Shown here: positions 25,875 to 32,917 of the stretch, in pieces | How the letters are laid out: each line of letters opens with the position of its first letter | Position numbering within the stretch: position 1 is the first letter of the stretch | DNA from: Cognataquiflexum gelatinilyticum | GTDB taxonomy: Bacteria; Bacteroidota; Bacteroidia; Cytophagales; Cyclobacteriaceae | Direction of reading: 5' to 3' | NCBI RefSeq assembly: GCF_024813435.1 | Contig: NZ_JANAEZ010000006.1 | Span: 62,001-126,000, forward strand | Length of the DNA: 64,000 nt | The notes under the pieces: generated by a model | What the model was told of the DNA's origin: nothing | Seen by the model: the letters and a program-made list of their open reading frames with translations, nothing else | The model's database searches: none | Position numbers and translations under genes: made by a program

Positions 25875-26732
25875 ATGAACAAGTTCTTATTTGCCACATT
25901 GATAATAAGCCTGCTTCTGGTAGGAAACATTGAAGCCCAATCCAAAAAAGCACTGTTTCCTGACACACCCGGGATGGTTTCTTACACTTATCGGCACAGC
26001 TTTCAAAAGGATGTAGCGGCCACTTTGGACACTTTGCAGGCTATGGGCATCAAGGACATGGAGTTTTCCAATCTGTTTGGAAAGACGGCAGCGGACTTGC
26101 GGACAATGTTGGATGAGAGGAATATTTACTGTTCGTCTTTTGGGGTGAGTTATGCCGATCTGATGGAAAAAACTGATCAGGTAGGGGAAAATGCCAAGAC
26201 CCTTGGAGCGAAGTATGTCAGGATTGCATGGATTCCCCACACTGCTCCCTTTGATTTGGTGGCTGCAGAAAAAGCTATTGCAGATTTCAATGCAGTTGGG
26301 AAAGTTTTAAAGGAGAAGTATGACCTTACTTTTTGCTACCATAACCATGGCTATGAGTTTCATCCACATGGGGACGGGACGCTATTTGACCTGATGATTC
26401 AAAAGACTGATCCCAAGTATGTGAGTTATGAAATGGACATCTTGTGGACATTTTTTCCCGGAGCAGATCCTGTGGCTTATCTCGAAAAGTATGGAGAAAG
26501 GTTTGCTTTGATGCATTTGAAAGACCTGCGAAAAGATGTGGAAGGAAACATGTCGGGTGGAACACCTGTAGAAAATGATGTTGCCCTCGGTACCGGACAA
26601 TTGGATCTTCCGTCAATTTTGGTTGCTGCCAAAAAAGCAAAAGTGAAGCATTACTACATTGAGGATGAAAGTCCTGTGTACTATATTCAAGTTCCCCAAA
26701 GTATGGAGTACCTGAAAAGTCTGAAAAAATAA
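25875..26732 (+). CDS. exported sugar phosphate isomerase/epimerase-like protein
   Basis: 285 residues with a signal peptide (MNKFLFATLIISLLLVG, cleavage near IEAQS), so the TIM barrel works in the periplasm, unlike its cytosolic neighbour. Metal-site segments: CYHNHGYEF (His/Glu), YEMDILW (Asp), MHLKDLRK (His) and YYIEDES (Glu). Exported members of this family are frequent in Bacteroidota and Planctomycetota carbohydrate clusters and often sit beside other sugar-active genes; the substrate is unknown. It may be read with the two preceding genes, but the repeat-containing 160-base gap makes this uncertain. Confidence 0.85.
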   Translation: MNKFLFATLIISLLLVGNIEAQSKKALFPDTPGMVSYTYRHSFQKDVAATLDTLQAMGIKDMEFSNLFGKTAADLRTMLDERNIYCSSFGVSYADLMEKTDQVGENAKTLGAKYVRIAWIPHTAPFDLVAAEKAIADFNAVGKVLKEKYDLTFCYHNHGYEFHPHGDGTLFDLMIQKTDPKYVSYEMDILWTFFPGADPVAYLEKYGERFALMHLKDLRKDVEGNMSGGTPVENDVALGTGQLDLPSILVAAKKAKVKHYYIEDESPVYYIQVPQSMEYLKSLKK

Positions 26733-26739
26733 TTTTGTC

Positions 26740-26775
26740 CACAGTCCACAGACCATTGTCCACAGCCACGGCAAT
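26740..26775. repeat. CCACAG repeat just past a stop codon
   Basis: Three CCACAG units occur within 30 bases (TGTCCACAG, TCCACAG, TGTCCACAG) starting a few bases after the isomerase stop. A related stretch with CCCACAG and GTCCACAG follows the hflX stop at 12061-12083. Likely a dispersed intergenic repeat. Confidence 0.45.
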
Positions 26776-26866
26776 TGGACTTCACTTCAAGTCCTAAATG
26801 TTCAGCGCCAAGAAGGTGTATCAATGCATATAAAAAGTTGGATTAAGTACAATATCAATTAGTATC

Positions 26867-26887
26867 TAATATCCATTAATATCCATT
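26867..26887. repeat. AATATCCATTAATATC element, copy 1
   Basis: Contains the 16-mer AATATCCATTAATATC, found again at 39855-39870. Both copies lie just beyond the 3' end of a minus-strand gene. Low complexity, so possibly chance. Confidence 0.3.
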
Positions 26888-26917
26888 TCTCGAAATTAGG
26901 CCAATTATTTTAAGAAG

Positions 26918-27235
26918 CTATTTCCTCCCAAATATCCTCCTAATAAACTGTTTCTCCTTTTCCCAAAAGAAGGAAAACTGACCAAATACAAATCCCCACA
27001 TCAGGAGAATAATCTGATAAAGCGGTAATACCAAGAGCAGGTAGAGAACTGTTTTCCAAAATCCACCCCTTTCCATACTGACTCCCAAAAAGTCAAAAAT
27101 CGGTTTTTTGATAAATAAAATAGTAAAGCCTGTCAGGGCAAAAACGATGAGAATCAAGACAACCTGCAGCAAGCTATTCAGTTTCCATTTGGTCTGAAGC
27201 CTGGTCAGGAAGTTCGGTTTGGGTTCTTGAGACAT
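26918..27235 (-). CDS. small two-helix membrane protein (DUF6787-like)
   Basis: 105 residues with two strong transmembrane helices (about 22-46 and 60-86) and short basic ends; the N-terminus is NFLTRLQTKWKLNS and the C-terminus FIRRIFGRK. It resembles the short DUF6787 family of Bacteroidota, which I recall by its KWKLN...FIKKPIF pattern; this is not verified. Function unknown. It lies downstream of, and in the same direction as, the M14 peptidase gene, separated by 76 bases, so the two may share a transcript. Confidence 0.75.
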   Translation of the reverse strand: MSQEPKPNFLTRLQTKWKLNSLLQVVLILIVFALTGFTILFIKKPIFDFLGVSMERGGFWKTVLYLLLVLPLYQIILLMWGFVFGQFSFFWEKEKQFIRRIFGRK

Positions 27236-27311
27236 TTTTGATTTTTAAAGGTAAAGGGAATCTCAGGGACATTTTGAAATGACTTTGGGTGAATTTTAAG
27301 TGAGAGTAAAT

Positions 27312-29045
27312 TCAATTTTCGACCCTGAAGACTGGATAGCGGTTATGTTCTTTTTCTTTCCATGGAGAGCGTTCATGAACCCATCTCAACTGTGCACCTG
27401 CATTCTTGGCCAATTCCTCGTTTTTTGCTTTTTCCTCCTCCAGCTGCTTTTTGAGTTCGGGGTTTTGATTCAGGTATTCTGCTGCCAAGTCTTCAAAGAC
27501 GTAGGCTGAAAAACCCTCTTTGGCTTGGAGAATGGTGTCAAAGAAATTCCATGCAAAAAAGCTGTCCTCCCCTTGCGGTTCCAACACTTCCATGATATAG
27601 CGGTTGGTTTCCTGATTCATTTCAATCATGTAATCTCCTTTTCTGAAAGTCAATGCAGACTGGGATTTTTCAACCTGTATCCCGGTATGCATATAATGTC
27701 CTTCAAAAGGACGCTGCCCGGTCTGGAAATCTTTGATATGATAAACTGTAACCTGGATTGTCGTATCCGATTTCAGTTGTTCGGTTCTGATTCCGTTTCT
27801 CTGAAGGTTTTCAATCACCGGATACCAAGCTTGGGGAATGATATAGGCTTTTGGTTTTTCGATGACCAAGCCATCTGAATAGGTATCAAAGAATTTTACT
27901 TCTTTAGAAAAGGGTTTCGTCCGGTCATAATATAGCCTGGGAAGCCCTGAGATTTCTGAAGATTTTTGACCTGATTCATAGCCGTTAAACTCAATCAGTG
28001 AATGTTGATTTTTGTCCAACACGTGGTTTAAGGCAAATTCTTTTTGGGTTTTTCTTGCCATCCGGTCTGCCTTTGCCATTTCAACGATTTTATCACCGTC
28101 TTTTTGGAAGATTTCAATAAAGGTTTCAAACAGCGCATAGGTGGATTTCACCCTTTGGTCATAGGGCTTCAGCATGTGGGTCTCCGGCATGAAACTCAGG
28201 GTACTGAAAAGCGCCGCATAGCCGCTGCTATACCTGCCGCTGTCCTTGAATTGGTTCCAACCGTCTTCGGGTTTTGAACCATAAGCATTGACATAGGGAA
28301 CCATCGGGAATTCCCTGGCTTTCATCTTTTCATACAACACTGGATTCATTTCTTGATCCAGATAGCTGCCCAATTTGCCACCAAGTCTATTGTGTTGGGT
28401 GGAGATCAAAGTCATCACATGCTGGTAATCGGCACCGTTGCTGACGTGCGTATCGATAAATACCTGCGGCCTCAGCCAATTGAAAATCTGCTGGAACGAC
28501 TTGGCATTTTTTGTATCTGCTTTTATAAAATCCCTGTTGAGGTCAAAGTTTCTAGCATTTCCACGAAAGCCGAATTCCTCTGGACCGTTTTGGTTGACGC
28601 GGCTAAATGAACCTCTGTTCAGGTGGCCGCCGATATTGTATACCGGGATGATGGCCATGGCGAGGTTTTCTGGAACCTCGATTTTTTTGAGCAAAACATC
28701 CTTCAAAAACATCATCGAGGCGTCTATGCCATCGGGTTCCCCAGGGTGGATGGCATTGTTTATGAAGAGTACGAGCCGGTTGGAATCATGCCATTCTTTG
28801 GGATCAAATGCGCCTTTTCGGTCAAATAGGATCACATGCAGTGGAAGTCCGGCATCTGTCATGCCCATCTCCACAATTCTTACTTCCTTAAAATCATCAG
28901 CCAGAATCTGAAAATATGCGATTACCTCTTGGTAAGTGGGCGTTTCCTTTCCGCCGCTGGATTCAAATTGGGTCTGGTATTTTTTTTGGGCGAAAGCCGA
29001 GAAACCAAGGCAAAATACCAAAAATAGGAAGAGCGATTTTTTCAT
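27312..29045 (-). CDS. exported M14-family zinc carboxypeptidase
   Basis: 577 residues with a signal peptide (KKSLFLFLVFCLGFSAFAQ). The M14 zinc site is visible: HPGE in NAIHPGEPDGIDASMM at about 95-98 (His and Glu ligands) and the third His in FIDTHVSNGADYQHVMTL near residue 198. The GNARNFDLNRDF segment matches the substrate-binding Asn-Arg pair. The remaining C-terminal 250 residues are beta-rich and may be an accessory domain. It probably removes C-terminal amino acids from peptides outside the inner membrane. The annotated start gives a complete signal peptide. Confidence 0.92.
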   Translation of the reverse strand: MKKSLFLFLVFCLGFSAFAQKKYQTQFESSGGKETPTYQEVIAYFQILADDFKEVRIVEMGMTDAGLPLHVILFDRKGAFDPKEWHDSNRLVLFINNAIHPGEPDGIDASMMFLKDVLLKKIEVPENLAMAIIPVYNIGGHLNRGSFSRVNQNGPEEFGFRGNARNFDLNRDFIKADTKNAKSFQQIFNWLRPQVFIDTHVSNGADYQHVMTLISTQHNRLGGKLGSYLDQEMNPVLYEKMKAREFPMVPYVNAYGSKPEDGWNQFKDSGRYSSGYAALFSTLSFMPETHMLKPYDQRVKSTYALFETFIEIFQKDGDKIVEMAKADRMARKTQKEFALNHVLDKNQHSLIEFNGYESGQKSSEISGLPRLYYDRTKPFSKEVKFFDTYSDGLVIEKPKAYIIPQAWYPVIENLQRNGIRTEQLKSDTTIQVTVYHIKDFQTGQRPFEGHYMHTGIQVEKSQSALTFRKGDYMIEMNQETNRYIMEVLEPQGEDSFFAWNFFDTILQAKEGFSAYVFEDLAAEYLNQNPELKKQLEEEKAKNEELAKNAGAQLRWVHERSPWKEKEHNRYPVFRVEN

Positions 29046-29121
29046 GCCCGAATTTGGGGAAATTGGCTAAATAATGCTAAAAGAGATTGTAATTATTGGG
29101 ATTGAAAATCTGAAATCCATT

Positions 29122-29136
29122 TTACCCTTTGGGTAA
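29122..29136. repeat. perfect short palindrome upstream of the M14 gene
   Basis: TTACCC TTT GGGTAA, 6-bp arms with a 3-base loop, 77 bases before the M14 start. Could be regulatory or another REP-like stem. Confidence 0.3.
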
Positions 29137-29196
29137 CGGAACTCTAAAAAATCAGATTTGTAAATGATAGGTGTCGAGAAATGAAAAAACCCACCC

Positions 29197-29366
29197 GCTA
29201 GGCGTAGATCGTATCTACACCTTTTTATTTAGTAGAATTTGTAATTCAAAATGCCAAGAATTACCTTTCGTTTGGTTGGTTAATTCCAAATTGGAAAGGA
29301 TAAAAGGGTGGAATTACAAATCCCACCCAGTCCTAGCATCTATCGTTTGACTACACCCAGGTGAGG
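29197..29366. repeat. about 170-bp direct repeat, left copy
   Basis: Runs from GCTAGGCGTA to CACCCAGGTG. It matches 29912-30094 over most of its length, the strongest block being GATAAAAGGGTGG...CCCACCCAGTCCTAGCATC...CGTTTGACTACAC. It contains the REP-like stem with ATTACAAAT at its centre. It is preceded at 29175-29197 by TCGAGAAATGAAAAAACCCA, a segment that recurs after the right copy at 30097. Confidence 0.75.
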
Positions 29367-29524
29367 GTATAGCGGAGATTAGAAATTTGTTTAGCTATGG
29401 CAACAAACTTGGCCCCTCTATTGACGATCACATAAAAAAATTCACAATAAATAGCAAAACCAATTGGAAGGAAGCATATGAAAATATTTGGAGAACAAGC
29501 TCAAATTTTGACAAATTTAAATAG
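29351..29524 (+). pseudogene. 3' remnant of an unknown gene, possibly a displaced toxin tip
   Basis: A 57-codon frame from 29351, preceded by an in-frame TGA at 29348, ends at TAG 29522-29524. It has no start codon of its own and begins inside the left repeat. The peptide reads like the end of a longer protein (GIAEIRNLFSYGNKLGPSID, then KTNWKEAYENIWRTSSNFDK). The next ORF begins 3 bases after its stop. This layout, an orphan C-terminus followed by a small ORF between direct repeats, is what displaced polymorphic-toxin tips with immunity genes look like. No toxin family was recognised, so this is a hypothesis only. Confidence 0.4.
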
Positions 29525-29527
29525 GTC

Positions 29528-29830
29528 ATGAAGAATATTTCCGTGAAGTCTGTATCGCTTGAAAAAGACGGGAATCAAGTAGTGATCGAAAACGCGAGAA
29601 ATGAAATTAATCAAATCAAGTTGACATACAGAGAAACTAGGTTTTTTTCATATCTAACTATTGTAACTCCCAATCAAGTATATCAACTAAAAAGACTGAA
29701 GTCGCTTTGGGAACATCTGAATATTTCTACCTACGACATATCTGACAAATGCGATGACAATACCGTGTTTCATCTGTATTGGCGCCTGAATTATCACCTT
29801 GAGGAAAAATCTGAAAGTCGGAGAAAATAG
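29528..29830 (+). CDS. orphan 100-residue protein in repeat-bounded islet
   Basis: ATG start 3 bases after the stop of the preceding remnant. 100 residues, mixed charge, no signal peptide or membrane helix; the middle is aromatic (RFFSYLTIVTPNQVYQLKRL) and the C-terminus reads NTVFHLYWRLNYHLEEKSES. AT-rich compared with neighbours. No family recognised. Position and size would fit an immunity protein. A +1 frame after about 29790 continues as a plausible protein end (PLLQIADLIASDLQKKETLF, stop 29899-29901), so this ORF might be frameshifted near its 3' end. Confidence 0.45.
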   Translation: MKNISVKSVSLEKDGNQVVIENARNEINQIKLTYRETRFFSYLTIVTPNQVYQLKRLKSLWEHLNISTYDISDKCDDNTVFHLYWRLNYHLEEKSESRRK

Positions 29831-29911
29831 CCCCCTGCTACAGATAGCTGACCTGATCGCTTCCGACCTTCAAAAGAAAGAAACCCTCTTCCGGGCGTAG
29901 AAAGGCGATGG

Positions 29912-30094
29912 CGCTAGGCGTAATTTGAAATTAAGCCTTCTTATGATTTTGAATTTGTAATTCAATAAACTACAATTACCTTTTGATTAGAGATTTTTGA
30001 TTTGTATTCAATTACAAATTGAATATGATAAAAGGGTGGGATTACAAATCCCACCCAGTCCTAGCATCAGACGTTTGACTACACACAGGTGGAG
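29912..30094. repeat. about 180-bp direct repeat, right copy
   Basis: Same orientation as 29197-29366. It carries two palindromes: ATTCAATT ACA AATTGAAT (about 30006-30024) and the REP-like GTGGGATT ACA AATCCCAC (about 30036-30054). It is slightly longer than the left copy because of the extra AT palindrome. Confidence 0.75.
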
Positions 30095-30106
30095 GTTTCG
30101 AGAAAT

Positions 30107-30147
30107 GAAAAAACCCACCCGATCAAGTGATTTTGGGTGGGTTTTTC
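30107..30147 (-). terminator. terminator of the ribH-lysC transcript
   Basis: Stem GAAAAAACCCACCC (30107-30120) / GGGTGGGTTTTTC (30135-30147), on the minus strand followed by a T run. It lies 19 bases past the lysC stop. The left arm is duplicated at 29180-29195 beside the left direct repeat. Confidence 0.85.
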
Positions 30148-30165
30148 AATTCTGAGGATTATTGC

Positions 30166-31485
30166 TTACCATTCAAACAAGCCTTCATTCAGGCTTTTTA
30201 ATGCTTCATTTTTATATTTAGCATCCAAGAGAAGAGAGACATTGTGCCTGCTTCCTCCATAAGAAACCATCCTGATCGGATAATCCTTCAGGCAATTCAT
30301 GATTTTGGCCATAGTTCCTTTGGATTCGGCTATCATATTTCCCACGATCGAAACGATTGTCTGATTGCTGTCCACCTCAACTGTTCCGTAAATTTCAAGT
30401 TCTTTGACGATTACTGCCAAATGTGAAAGGTCATCAATAGTCACCGAAACAGCCACCTCTGAAGTAGTGATCATGTCGATGGATGTTTTGTACTTCTCAA
30501 ATACCTCAAACACTTTTCTCAAAAAGCCATAAGCCAAAAGCATTCTACTGGATTTGATTTTGATGGCAGTGATGCCATCTTTGGCTGCTAGGGCTTTCAC
30601 TCCTGAGCCCTGTTCTTTGGCGGTGATGGTAGTTCCGGGTGCATCCGGTTCCATGGTATTCAGCAACTTGACCGGGATGTTATATTGTTGGGCAGGCCAT
30701 ATGGAGGCAGGGTGGAGGATTTTTGCTCCGAAATAAGCCAATTCAGCTGCTTCATCAAAAGACATCTGTGCAATAGGACGGGTTTTGTCCACGATCCTCG
30801 GGTCATTGTTGTGCATGCCATCGATGTCAGTCCAGATTTCAATTACTTTTGAATTGATCGCCGCACCTATAAGAGAAGCAGAATAATCTGAACCTCCCCT
30901 TTTGAGGTTATCCACCTCATTTCTGTGGTTTTTGCAGATATAACCCTGTGTCACAAAAATCCTGTCTTGGGGATAGTTTGCGAGAATAGCTTTGAGTTTT
31001 TCAGAGATTTTCTTCAGCTCAGGCTCATGGTTTTCGTCGATACTCATGAAATCCAATGCCGGCAAAAACACTGCATTAATCTCTAATTCCTGCAACAGGG
31101 TAAAGAAAAGCTTGGTAGAAAGGAGTTCTCCCTGAGCCAGAATATCCCTGTTGATGGCTTCATTAAAGGAGATTTTCAAAATAATATTCAGGAACTCAAA
31201 ATGCTCTTTGATGATTTTTTCTGCCTTGTTTCGGGCGGCTTCTGTCTTCAGCAATTCTTTGTAAAAGGTAAGATAATGCTGGTGTAGGACATCGATTCTT
31301 TGTTTTGCCAAGTCTTTATTGGCATCTTCCAAAGCTTCTCCAATCCCCACAAGGGCATTTGTAGTCCCGGAAAGTGCTGAGAGGACAACGATTTTTTTGT
31401 CATTGTCTCGGGTTATCAGGTCTTTGACTTGGTGCATTCTCTCGGGTTTGCCTACTGAGGTTCCCCCGAACTTCATTATTTTCAT
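30166..31485 (-). CDS. lysC: aspartate kinase, monofunctional
   Basis: 439 residues. First step of the aspartate family pathway (Lys, Thr, Met). The N-terminal KFGGTSVG motif, LKRGGSDYSASLIGAA and EIWTDIDGMHNNDPRI identify the kinase domain. Two ACT domains follow from about residue 300 (IKIKSSRMLLAYGFLRKVFEVF and IVSIVGNMIAESKG), expected to bind lysine or threonine for feedback control. No homoserine dehydrogenase is fused, so it is the monofunctional type. It starts 40 bases after ribH ends and both use the same terminator, so they probably form one operon. Confidence 0.95.
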   Translation of the reverse strand: MKIMKFGGTSVGKPERMHQVKDLITRDNDKKIVVLSALSGTTNALVGIGEALEDANKDLAKQRIDVLHQHYLTFYKELLKTEAARNKAEKIIKEHFEFLNIILKISFNEAINRDILAQGELLSTKLFFTLLQELEINAVFLPALDFMSIDENHEPELKKISEKLKAILANYPQDRIFVTQGYICKNHRNEVDNLKRGGSDYSASLIGAAINSKVIEIWTDIDGMHNNDPRIVDKTRPIAQMSFDEAAELAYFGAKILHPASIWPAQQYNIPVKLLNTMEPDAPGTTITAKEQGSGVKALAAKDGITAIKIKSSRMLLAYGFLRKVFEVFEKYKTSIDMITTSEVAVSVTIDDLSHLAVIVKELEIYGTVEVDSNQTIVSIVGNMIAESKGTMAKIMNCLKDYPIRMVSYGGSRHNVSLLLDAKYKNEALKSLNEGLFEW

Positions 31486-31525
31486 AATGGATATGGTTTA
31501 AAAGGTTTGTTCTTTTTGGAGTGGG

Positions 31526-32002
31526 TCAAAAGCCCAACATTTTGATAGCGGTGATGGCTGCTTCATCTCCTTTGTTACCGTGTTTTCCACCGGACCTATC
31601 CAAAGCCTGCTGAAGGGTATTGGGAGTCAAAACACCAAAAATTATCGGTTTGTTGAACTTCAGAGCAACATTGGTAATTCCATGGGCTACGGCATCACAG
31701 ATAAAATCAAAGTGCCTTGTTTCTCCCTGAATTACACATCCTAGGCAAATGACGGCATCGATTTCTTCCAATTCAGCAAGCCATTGAGCCCCAAGGGTCA
31801 GCTCAAAGGAACCCGGCACATTCTTTCGGAATATGTTTTCTTTCTTGGCACCATGCATCAACAATGTTTCTACTGCACCGGAGAAAAGGGATTCCGTCAC
31901 CTGCTCATTCCATTCAGAAACGACTATGCCAAATTTTTTACCGGAAATATCCTGGATGTTTTTGTCAGAATACTGACTTAGACTTTTCAATGAAGTTGCC
32001 AT
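31526..32002 (-). CDS. ribH: 6,7-dimethyl-8-ribityllumazine synthase
   Basis: 158 residues from the ATG at 32002 (MATSLKSLSQ). The frame continues 14 codons upstream to 32044 but there runs into the terminator of the previous gene. It makes the riboflavin precursor lumazine and forms 60-mer or pentamer shells. Diagnostic segments: GIVVSEWNEQVTESL, PGSFELTLGAQWL, VICLGCVIQGETRHFDFICDAVAHGI with the catalytic His, and PIIFGVLTPNTLQQAL. No other riboflavin gene is near and no FMN riboswitch was seen upstream. Confidence 0.96.
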   Translation of the reverse strand: MATSLKSLSQYSDKNIQDISGKKFGIVVSEWNEQVTESLFSGAVETLLMHGAKKENIFRKNVPGSFELTLGAQWLAELEEIDAVICLGCVIQGETRHFDFICDAVAHGITNVALKFNKPIIFGVLTPNTLQQALDRSGGKHGNKGDEAAITAIKMLGF

Positions 32003-32030
32003 GGGAGTTTGGTTTTTGGTATAAATAAAA

Positions 32031-32058
32031 AAGAGTAAGACCACAGGGCCTTACTCTT
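32031..32058 (-). terminator. terminator of the TPR membrane-protein gene
   Basis: Perfect 9-bp stem AAGAGTAAG (32031-32039) / CTTACTCTT (32050-32058), followed on the minus strand by a T-rich run. It lies 28 bases beyond the TPR stop and separates it from ribH. Confidence 0.8.
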
Positions 32059-32085
32059 CCAAAATGCTATTGATAAATCAAAGCA

Positions 32086-32799
32086 TTACTTAGAGGCAAG
32101 GCCTTCCAAGCGCGCTTTGTGTTTTCGTGCATTAGTATATTCAAATGACTCAAAGTACTTGTCTTCGATTTCGCCATATGCTTTGATAGCATTGTCAAGG
32201 TCGCCTGCTTCTTCGTAAGCCACGGCTAATTTGCTCAGGTAACGAGGTGCGAAAAATTTGTTTTCTTTATGGTCAATGGCTCTTTTATAAGCAGCGATCG
32301 CATCTTTGGTGTTGTCCAACTCCATGTAAGCATCTCCCAATAGGGCAAATGCTCTTGCCTGAACAAAAAAGTCATTTGCAGAGAATTGCTTCAGGTGATC
32401 GACAGCTTTTTGAAATTCGCCTTGAGACAGATAGATCGAACCTACATAGAAGTGGGCAAGGTTAGCTGCATCTGTTCTTCCATAGTCATCAATGATTTTT
32501 AGGAAACCTGCGTTAGAACCGTCACCGTTAAGCGCAAATTCAATGCTGTCCTGCTCGAAGTAGTAAACAGCTTGGAACATTTCAGCCTGTGCCTTTGTGT
32601 TTTTATTCTGGGTATCAATCTGAAAGTATAATACAGCGGCAATCAATAAGATGATACCGATGAGTATGCCTCCAAATATTTTTGAATTCTTTCTGATAAA
32701 GGCTTCCCCTCTTTCCAATCTTCCTTTGATTTCTTCCGGATTTTCCAGAAGCTCATGTTGATGTTCAGATTGGGATTTCTTTGTTTGTTTCGTAGCCAT
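32086..32799 (-). CDS. TPR protein anchored in the inner membrane
   Basis: 237 residues. A cytosolic N-terminus of about 45 residues (Lys/Gln/Glu rich), one transmembrane helix (IFGGILIGIILLIAAVLYF, about 44-62), then a periplasmic part with about three TPR units (LAHFYVGSIYLSQGEFQKAVDHL, ARAFALLGDAYMELDNTKDAI, RYLSKLAVAYEEAGDLDNAI). The topology matches YfgM-like proteins that work with SecYEG-associated chaperones, but the sequence alone does not prove this. It has a near-perfect promoter and its own terminator, so it is monocistronic. Confidence 0.88.
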   Translation of the reverse strand: MATKQTKKSQSEHQHELLENPEEIKGRLERGEAFIRKNSKIFGGILIGIILLIAAVLYFQIDTQNKNTKAQAEMFQAVYYFEQDSIEFALNGDGSNAGFLKIIDDYGRTDAANLAHFYVGSIYLSQGEFQKAVDHLKQFSANDFFVQARAFALLGDAYMELDNTKDAIAAYKRAIDHKENKFFAPRYLSKLAVAYEEAGDLDNAIKAYGEIEDKYFESFEYTNARKHKARLEGLASK

Positions 32800-32818
32800 T
32801 CTTTAAAATTTTCCGCCG

Positions 32819-32848
32819 CAAATATAAGGCTTTTACTTAATTCACAAA
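32819..32848 (-). promoter_or_regulatory. near-consensus promoter of the TPR membrane-protein gene
   Basis: Minus strand: TTTG (32848-32845), 18 bases, then TATATTTG (32826-32819). This is the Bacteroidota TTTG-N18-TAnnTTTG layout, 20 bases before the start codon. Confidence 0.7.
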
Positions 32849-32860
32849 TAACAATAAAAA

Positions 32861-32902
32861 AAACCAGTCATGAATAAATGAATCTATATCCAAGACCGGT
32901 TT
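32861..32902 (-). terminator. terminator after pdhA
   Basis: Arms AAACCAGTC (32861-32869) and GACCGGTTT (32894-32902); in the minus-strand RNA they pair fully if one G-U wobble is allowed, and a T-run follows. It ends 15 bases after the pdhA stop. Confidence 0.65.
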
Positions 32903-32917
32903 TGTTTTAGGTTTTAA

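Noticed and set aside
28438..28911. 157-residue ORF on the plus strand
   Set aside because: Shadow of the M14 carboxypeptidase gene on the other strand.
29528..29830. Reading the islet ORF as a transposase
   Set aside because: No DDE, HUH or serine-recombinase motifs and too short.
29197..30094. CRISPR array
   Set aside because: Only two long repeats about 545 bp apart, no 25-40 bp regular repeat/spacer pattern, no cas genes.
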